NCBI GenBank assembly: GCA_946481105.1
Contig: CAMLMM010000019.1
Span: forward strand, 1-29,421
Direction of reading: 5' to 3'
Origin: an uncultured Alphaproteobacteria bacterium
Lineage (GTDB): Bacteria; Pseudomonadota; Alphaproteobacteria; Micavibrionales; Micavibrionaceae
DNA length: 29,421 nt
Under the pieces are notes generated by a model. The model was given only the letters and a program-made list of their open reading frames with translations. It was not told the origin of the DNA and did not search any database. Made by a program: the position numbers and the translations under genes. Of this stretch, positions 24,186 through 29,421 are shown piece by piece. Within the stretch, counting starts at the first letter, position 1; each line of letters starts with the position of its first letter.

Positions 24186-26423
24186 TCAATCTGTTTTCTT
24201 CTGGACGAAGGATTCCAGCAGGCGTTTGGTCGAACCATCACTGAAACGTATATCGAGCTTGGTACCCGATACATGAATAATACGGCCATCGCCAAAACTG
24301 GCATGTGTAATCAAATCACCGACATTAAAACCCGTTGTGGATGCCTTCACAAAATTGCTGCCTGTTCCAGCCAATGGCAATGATGGTGTCGAACGGCGTG
24401 GTTCAAACCCAGATGAATCCCAATGGGTCGAGCGTCCGGCGCGGGCCATGCCCATTTCATTATCCGATTCAACATGGTCTGCCGGAATTTCTTCGACAAA
24501 GCGGGACGGCATGGCATTCACCCATTGCCCGTACATACGGCGGTTTCCGGCGAAGGTTACCACGGCGCGGCGCTTGGCGCGTGTCAACCCGACATAGGCC
24601 AGACGGCGCTCCTCCTCCAGCCCCTTCAGCCCGTTCTCTTCCATTGATTTCTGCGAGGGAAACAATCCCTCTTCCCAACCCGGCAGGAAGACCGTGCCGA
24701 ATTCCAGCCCCTTGGCCCCATGCAGTGTCATCAAGGAGATATATTCATCGGCTTCGGTACCTGCGTTCTGCGCATCCATGACTAGTGACACGTGTTCCAG
24801 AAACGCCGGCATGGATTCAAATTCTTCCATACCGGAAATAAGTTCTTTCAAATTCTCGACACGCCCTTGTGCTTCCGGCGTTTTATCGGCCTGCCACATG
24901 GCCAGATAACCTGATTCATCCAGTATCTGGGCCGCCAGCTCGCCATGCGGCGTGGTTGCCATCAGATCACGCCAGCGGATAAAATCATTCATCAATATCT
25001 GCAGCGCCGACCCGGCCTTGCCTTTCAGCACGCCACGCGCCAGCAGATTTTGTGTCGCCGATGTCAGCGGCATATTCTGCGCCCGCCCTTCGGCGTGCAT
25101 CAGTTCAAGGGATGCATCCCCCACGCCACGCTTCGGTACATTCACGATACGCTCAAAGGCCAAGTCGTCTGCAGGTTGGGCGACAACGCGGAAATAGGCC
25201 AATGCATCGCGAATTTCCTGACGCTCGTAGAAACGCGGGCCACCAAAGACACGGTAAGGAATCCCCATCTGGATAAAGCGTTCTTCAAATTCGCGCATCT
25301 GAAATCCCGCGCGCACCAGCACCGCCATATCGCGGAGTTTATGTTTCTGGTGCTGCAACGATTCGACTTCTTCGGCGATAAACCGTGCTTCGGCATCACC
25401 GTCCCACAGACCCTGTATTTTGACTTTATCGCCCATCTCGCCTTCGGACCATAATGTCTTACCCAGACGCCCCTGGTTATTGGCAATGACACCGCCCGCG
25501 GCCGACAGGATATGATTGGTCGACCGGTAATTCTGTTCGAGGCGGATCACACGCGCCGCTGGAAAATCATGCTCGAATTTCAGGATGTTGCCGACCTCGG
25601 CGCCGCGCCATCCATAAATGGATTGATCGTCATCGCCGACGCAGCAGATATTATTTGACCCCTGCGCCAGCAACCGCAGCCACATATATTGCGCAACGTT
25701 GGTATCCTGATATTCATCCACCAGAATATATTTGAACCGCCGGTGATAATCGGCCAAAATCTGGGCATTCTGCGGGTTGCGCAGGATAGAAATAATATGC
25801 AGCAACAGATCGCCAAAATCGCAGGCGTTCACGGATTTCAGGCGCTGCTGATATTCCATGTAAATCGCCGCCATCTGGCCGTTCGCGACATCCCCGGCAT
25901 CACGCGGCCCGATATCAGTGGGTGTTAATGCACGGTCTTTCCAGCGTTCGATAATCGACAGGATAAGTTTCGGCGGATTTTTCTTGGGGTCGATATTGCG
26001 CGCTTCAATAATCTGTTTGATCAGGCGCAGGCAATCATCCGGGTCGAGAATAGTAAAGGACGATGTCAGGCCGATCAGGTCCGCGTGACGGCGCAGCATC
26101 CGGGCGGCCAGCGCGTGGAATGTGCCGAGCCACCATCCTTCGACCGGCGCGCCGCCTAGGATTTTCGACACGCGCTCCTTCATTTCGGTCGCGGCTTTAT
26201 TGGTAAATGTTACCGCCAGAATTTGCGATGGATAGGCTTTGTGCATATTGAGCAGATGCGCTAGCCGTGTCGTCAGGACACGCGTCTTGCCCGTTCCCGC
26301 GCCTGCGAGTACCAGCACCGGACCGTCAAGGGCCTCGACAGCCTCCATCTGGGCGGGGTTTAACCCCTGCAGATACGGCGGTTGCGGGGCGGACGGAAAT
26401 GGGAGTTGTTCGGCGGTCATCAT
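24186..26423 (-). CDS. uvrD: UvrD/PcrA-type ATP-dependent 3'-5' DNA helicase
   Basis: A superfamily 1A helicase of about 745 residues that unwinds DNA in nucleotide excision and mismatch repair. Motifs in order: Walker A GAGTGKT, LAVTFTNKAA, ILVDEYQDTN (Walker B), VGDDDQSIYGWRGAE, RLEQNYRST, LMTLHGAKGLEF and RRLAYVGLTRAK. The C-terminal VGDLITHASFGDGRIIHVSG resembles the Tudor-like tail of PcrA/UvrD that contacts RNA polymerase. The start is uncertain: a TTG at 26459, an ATG at 26423 and an ATG at 26420 are all in frame and none has a strong ribosome binding site; I take 26423. It diverges from lolA across about 90 bases. Confidence 0.93.
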   Translation of the reverse strand: MMTAEQLPFPSAPQPPYLQGLNPAQMEAVEALDGPVLVLAGAGTGKTRVLTTRLAHLLNMHKAYPSQILAVTFTNKAATEMKERVSKILGGAPVEGWWLGTFHALAARMLRRHADLIGLTSSFTILDPDDCLRLIKQIIEARNIDPKKNPPKLILSIIERWKDRALTPTDIGPRDAGDVANGQMAAIYMEYQQRLKSVNACDFGDLLLHIISILRNPQNAQILADYHRRFKYILVDEYQDTNVAQYMWLRLLAQGSNNICCVGDDDQSIYGWRGAEVGNILKFEHDFPAARVIRLEQNYRSTNHILSAAGGVIANNQGRLGKTLWSEGEMGDKVKIQGLWDGDAEARFIAEEVESLQHQKHKLRDMAVLVRAGFQMREFEERFIQMGIPYRVFGGPRFYERQEIRDALAYFRVVAQPADDLAFERIVNVPKRGVGDASLELMHAEGRAQNMPLTSATQNLLARGVLKGKAGSALQILMNDFIRWRDLMATTPHGELAAQILDESGYLAMWQADKTPEAQGRVENLKELISGMEEFESMPAFLEHVSLVMDAQNAGTEADEYISLMTLHGAKGLEFGTVFLPGWEEGLFPSQKSMEENGLKGLEEERRLAYVGLTRAKRRAVVTFAGNRRMYGQWVNAMPSRFVEEIPADHVESDNEMGMARAGRSTHWDSSGFEPRRSTPSLPLAGTGSNFVKASTTGFNVGDLITHASFGDGRIIHVSGTKLDIRFSDGSTKRLLESFVQKKTD

Positions 26424-26515
26424 GGGGACAGCATAGGCAAGAATGCCCGGAAAAGGCAATGCAAAAGAAGGGGGGAATACTTGCGTTTAGCCCGTTATAC
26501 GCTATGTTGATACCC

Positions 26516-27139
26516 ATGATGAAAAAGACATTCCTTAATCTCGGCCTTGCGCTGGCCCTTGCTTTAACTCCCTTCACTGCCCATGCGGCGGATGTCGGGT
26601 CGACCCCGGAAGTTGCCAAAGCTGAATCCTATTTCCGCGATCTAAAAACCGTGAAATCGCGTTTTGTGCAGACCTCACCGGACGGGAAGCAGTTGCGCGG
26701 CACGTTCTATATGGAACGCCCCGGCAAACTCCGGTTTGAATATGACCCGCCCAGCACTGACTTCGTGGTGGCTGACGGCCTGTTCATCTATTTCTATGAC
26801 GGCGATATGAAGCAGCAGACCAACGCCCCGATTAGCCAGACTCTGGCCGATTTCCTGCTGCGGAAAAACCTGCGCCTCAGCGGTGACCTGAAAGTCACCC
26901 GCGTTATGCGGGCCGGTGGTTTGCTGCAGATTACCATGATCCAGAAAGGCGATGACGCCAGCGGTGAATTGACACTGGGTTTCGTTGAACAGCCGAAATT
27001 CGCCTTGAAAAAATGGCGGGTGAAAGATTCAGTCGGCAATATTACCGAGACGGAATTGTTCAATGTCGAAACCGACATCAAACTGTCGAGCAAATTATTC
27101 GTCTACAGCGATCCGGTGAAAAAGGGCCTCAACAAATAG
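26516..27139 (+). CDS. lolA: LolA-like outer-membrane lipoprotein carrier protein
   Basis: A 207-residue periplasmic chaperone that takes lipoproteins from the LolCDE complex in the inner membrane to the outer membrane. A Sec signal peptide ends at AHA, about residue 24. The LolA fold is indicated by VKSRFVQTSPDGKQLRGTFY, then RPGKLRFEYDPPSTDFVVADG and the later YFYDGDMKQQT. The start is taken at the first of two adjacent ATGs; an ATG four codons upstream is also possible and neither has a strong ribosome binding site. The usual alphaproteobacterial neighbour ftsK is not here. A terminator follows directly. Confidence 0.88.
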   Translation: MMKKTFLNLGLALALALTPFTAHAADVGSTPEVAKAESYFRDLKTVKSRFVQTSPDGKQLRGTFYMERPGKLRFEYDPPSTDFVVADGLFIYFYDGDMKQQTNAPISQTLADFLLRKNLRLSGDLKVTRVMRAGGLLQITMIQKGDDASGELTLGFVEQPKFALKKWRVKDSVGNITETELFNVETDIKLSSKLFVYSDPVKKGLNK

Positions 27140-27140
27140 C

Positions 27141-27168
27141 AAAAAGGCGGTCAGTGACCGCCTTTTTT
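27141..27168. terminator. bidirectional intrinsic terminator
   Basis: AAAAAGGCGGT (27141-27151), loop CAGTG, ACCGCCTTTTT (27157-27167), flanked by an A-run and a T-run. It lies between the convergent lolA and DUF62-like genes. Confidence 0.93.
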
Positions 27169-27173
27169 AATCT

Positions 27174-27989
27174 CTATTCTACTGTGCGCCAATGAAGCGG
27201 CAGCCCACCCGGCGGTTTGCCGAATGTCTTGGCTGCATTGCCGCCACGCTTCACGACCTCGGTGAATTTGACGACTTTGCCGTTCGGGTATGTCCAGCCG
27301 GATGAACCAGCCGAGATGCAATACTCGCCATCAGCCACACCGAAGATACCTTCGGCGGCACGGGCGACCTGTTGACGTCCGTTAATGTCGATAATCAGAT
27401 GTTTGCCTTTCACCGCAGCCAGACGCGCCGGGTCCATCGAGCATTTCAGATTGCCGTAGCCATCGGTATAACAAACAACATCATGCGGGAAATCCGGGAC
27501 GCAGTCGCGCACGTCTTCACCGAGAATGGAATAATCACCTTTGGCAATCGTGCCGAAGGCCGCCGGGAAAATGTCGCGGGAACGGAACTGGGAACCAGCG
27601 GTGTCGCATTTGATATTGCGCAGTTCAACCGCGGCATCCTTCACGAAAGCTAGGGAATGACCGCTATTCACGGCGCAGATTTCAACACCATTATGCAGTT
27701 TCGCATACACAAAGCCTTCACCGGAGTTTTTCACACGCGGGGTCAGGTCGTCCTTGCGCGGGGCGGTATTCACGAAAAATTTCTGGCGGGTGCCGAGCTT
27801 GCTGTTCAGGGCCGTCTGGGCCAGGGCAAAACCGGTCGCGAATGTATCAAAAGCCGGAACAGCGAAGGTCTGGATCTCGCAATCTACACCCTGCATCTCG
27901 TAATGCAGACGCTGGGTTACTTCGGCAAAGGCCAAATCGTGCAAATCACCATAATCTGCAATCACATAGACAAGCATCCGGTCCGCCAT
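27174..27989 (-). CDS. diverged DUF62 (SAM hydroxide adenosyltransferase/halogenase-like) protein
   Basis: A 271-residue cytosolic protein with the overall plan of DUF62 enzymes, which split S-adenosylmethionine with water or halide: an N-terminal YVIADYGDLHDLAFAEV in place of the usual TDFG-x2-D start, QFRSRDIFPAA at 134-144 matching the family's FHGRDIFAPA, and a C-terminal beta domain with YTDGYGNLKCSM matching the D-x-FGN-x2-T/S motif. The Asp-Arg-His triad of SAM hydrolases appears lost: the VDPGVGTERR region reads FVNTAPRKDD (Asn74 at the Asp position) and the His is Arg136. It may bind a nucleoside without this chemistry. AGGAG precedes the ATG by nine bases. It is the last gene of the glucokinase-deacetylase operon, five bases behind the deacetylase. 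Confidence 0.65.
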   Translation of the reverse strand: MADRMLVYVIADYGDLHDLAFAEVTQRLHYEMQGVDCEIQTFAVPAFDTFATGFALAQTALNSKLGTRQKFFVNTAPRKDDLTPRVKNSGEGFVYAKLHNGVEICAVNSGHSLAFVKDAAVELRNIKCDTAGSQFRSRDIFPAAFGTIAKGDYSILGEDVRDCVPDFPHDVVCYTDGYGNLKCSMDPARLAAVKGKHLIIDINGRQQVARAAEGIFGVADGEYCISAGSSGWTYPNGKVVKFTEVVKRGGNAAKTFGKPPGGLPLHWRTVE

Positions 27990-27994
27990 GGTTT

Positions 27995-28813
27995 TTAGCT
28001 CCTGGGCAAAATTGGTAAAAATTCAAAGTTTTGATTAAGGAAATGTTTAATCAAATCTTCAAAAACAGTCAACAAATCTTCGCGGTCGTCATGCATCAGC
28101 ACGATATGGGCCGAATCGCTGCGATTCAGCCATTTATCATCATCAATCTTGCGTTTCAGGTCATCAATCGTCTTATACGGCCAGTTGCCTTTATGACGGG
28201 GAGTGAGCATCCAATCCGACGTCGAAAACGTAATCAGGCTATCCACCGCCTGCGCCATCTCGGTCTCACGGAACCAGGGATGCATTACATCCGGCGTGGG
28301 CAAGGCTTCAAACCCGTTTTGTTTCAGCCAGTCCTGCATATCGTATTTTAATTTTACCTGGTCATCTGTCGGCAGCTCTTTTGTTTCAAGGCGCACCCCG
28401 TCCCAGAATAAATGTTGCAGCGTTTCTTTATACGGGTCGGGCACCTTGTCGAAATCAATCACCCACGCATTGCCGCATCCCCGGTCCAGATGGGGAAAGC
28501 GGAAGGTCTTCACCGGCTGGGCAACGCCCGCCATTTGATAAGCCTTGTCAATCAGATCCTGCGTCTGGGCAATCTGGCTGGTCTGTGCGTCAAATCCGAT
28601 GACGCTGGTCCGTTCATGGGCATAGGAATGATTGCCAATCACAAAGCCGCGTTCAATTGCACGCAGGATTTTATCAAAGCCGTCCACCTCCTCCATAAAA
28701 GCACCACGCGCATAGAGCAGCGCTGGAATATTCCGGGCTGCCAGAAACGCGGTCAGGCGGTCTGTATCCGCTGACGGGCTGTCATCAATGGTCAGGTATA
28801 TTTTTTTGGTCAT
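27995..28813 (-). CDS. NodB-type polysaccharide deacetylase family protein
   Basis: A 272-residue protein of the carbohydrate esterase 4 / NodB-homology fold. Visible motifs are TIDDSPS at 8-14 (metal-binding Asp11), NHSYAH at 61-66 (metal ligands His62 and His66), RFPH at 105-108 in place of the usual RxPY, SDWMLTP, and a C-terminal IVLMHDD. No signal peptide is present, so it should be cytoplasmic unless exported unusually, which is odd for enzymes acting on wall or capsule polymers; a soluble sugar substrate is possible. The ATG at 28813 overlaps the upstream glucokinase stop as ATGA, with AGGA just upstream, which rules out the longer frame. The DUF62-like gene follows after five bases. 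Confidence 0.82.
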   Translation of the reverse strand: MTKKIYLTIDDSPSADTDRLTAFLAARNIPALLYARGAFMEEVDGFDKILRAIERGFVIGNHSYAHERTSVIGFDAQTSQIAQTQDLIDKAYQMAGVAQPVKTFRFPHLDRGCGNAWVIDFDKVPDPYKETLQHLFWDGVRLETKELPTDDQVKLKYDMQDWLKQNGFEALPTPDVMHPWFRETEMAQAVDSLITFSTSDWMLTPRHKGNWPYKTIDDLKRKIDDDKWLNRSDSAHIVLMHDDREDLLTVFEDLIKHFLNQNFEFLPILPRS

Positions 28814-29421
28814 GTGGCGTCCTGCTGCGCGAGGCACAGCAAACCTTTCAGGCTGATAAATTCGTCCTTGATCCAGAAGATGGGTGTCGCCGCGACATCT
28901 TGCCGCACGATAGATACGTTTTCCTGATACAGGAATTTGCAGAAAGTCGCGGTATCAAACTGGTTATGCCCGACCAGCCTGTCCGTCACGCCACCTGTCA
29001 GGTACAGCCCCCTGTAACTATGCCCGAAGGCCAGAACCTGATGCGCGAAGACACCGAGTATTTCATGGTAAAGGCGTAACGCCTGTTTGGCGACCGGGTC
29101 ATTATGCCCGCGCGCAATCATATCATTCGTATCCCTGTATTCCTTATCCAGATGCGCCTGCCGCGCCAGTACGCCATACACATTGAACAGACCCGGCCCG
29201 CCCAGCACATCTTCGTAAATCGGCGCTGTCGGCGTGGTTTTTAACGCCTGCACCGCCGCAAAAACGGCCCGGTGTTCCTCCGATACCGTGACAGGCAACA
29301 TATGCCCGCCATGGGTCCGCTGGACGATATTTCCGTGCCGCGACGACACGATATAGGCAAGCCCCAACCCAGTTCCCGAACCAATAACGGCCCGTGATGA
29401 ATCAATCGATGCCGCCTGACC
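28810..29421 (-). CDS. glk: glucokinase family protein, 5' end cut by window edge
   Basis: The C-terminal 203 residues of a glucokinase (Glk family), which phosphorylates glucose with ATP in the cytoplasm. Visible features are IGSGTGLGLAY, the THGGHMLPV zone with the glucose-binding Gly-Gly-His, a long helical middle with VYGVLARQ, and LTGGVTDRL near the C-terminus matching the family's GG-x-x-x-R segment. The frame stays open to the right edge, so about 110-120 N-terminal residues with the catalytic Asp are outside the window. Its TGA overlaps the ATG of the deacetylase gene, placing it upstream in a three-gene operon. The substrate could be another hexose. Confidence 0.75.
   Translation of the reverse strand, partial: GQAASIDSSRAVIGSGTGLGLAYIVSSRHGNIVQRTHGGHMLPVTVSEEHRAVFAAVQALKTTPTAPIYEDVLGGPGLFNVYGVLARQAHLDKEYRDTNDMIARGHNDPVAKQALRLYHEILGVFAHQVLAFGHSYRGLYLTGGVTDRLVGHNQFDTATFCKFLYQENVSIVRQDVAATPIFWIKDEFISLKGLLCLAQQDAT

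Overview
The window looks like ordinary chromosome of an alphaproteobacterium of moderate GC content. The main clues are a very large NAD-dependent glutamate dehydrogenase, a membrane-anchored class I cytochrome c divergent from prephenate dehydratase, an EttA ABC-F ATPase, LolA, a DUF3309 mini-protein and two GGAAC-type promoter candidates that resemble the alphaproteobacterial general stress (EcfG) consensus. A Rhodospirillales- or Micavibrionales-like bacterium would fit, but that placement is a guess. I see no insertion sequence, prophage, integrase, CRISPR array or rRNA. No gene-free stretch exceeds about 210 bases.

Layout. Positions 1-4284 (minus) hold the first 1428 codons of the NAD-glutamate dehydrogenase, cut by the left edge. 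A double cold-shock-domain protein (minus) and a FadD-type acyl-CoA ligase (plus) diverge around 5000-5150. The translation block follows on the minus strand, read from 11435 down: pheS, a SIMPL-domain membrane-anchored protein, pheT and a small cysteine-rich lipoprotein, with very short gaps. A small AT-richer secreted protein (plus) and a HAD hydrolase (minus) converge on a shared terminator near 12000. A 16-cysteine Csp3-like copper-storage protein (plus) then meets an orphan AlgX-like SGNH protein (minus), behind which lies a P-type cation ATPase (minus).

From 17450 on come a DUF3309 mini-protein (plus), a small hypothetical protein linked to tRNA-Gly(TCC) (minus), ettA (plus), a DUF898 membrane protein and M48 peptidase pair (plus), a His/Cys-tailed protein behind pheA (minus), cytochrome c (plus), a UvrD/PcrA helicase (minus) and lolA (plus). 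The right end is a tight minus-strand operon of glucokinase (cut by the right edge), a NodB-type deacetylase (overlapping the glucokinase stop by ATGA) and a diverged DUF62 protein.

Most genes are housekeeping: phenylalanyl-tRNA synthetase and phenylalanine synthesis, translation control, lipoprotein sorting, fatty acid activation, DNA repair. The less ordinary points are the SIMPL gene between pheS and pheT, the DUF62-like protein that lacks the usual catalytic triad in a sugar-kinase/deacetylase operon, the metal-binding small proteins (Csp3-like, His/Cys tail, six-Cys lipoprotein), the orphan AlgX-like protein, and the two stress-type promoter candidates. I did not find a convincing undescribed multi-gene system; the 3' operon (27174-29421) and pheS-SIMPL-pheT are the best candidates for follow-up.
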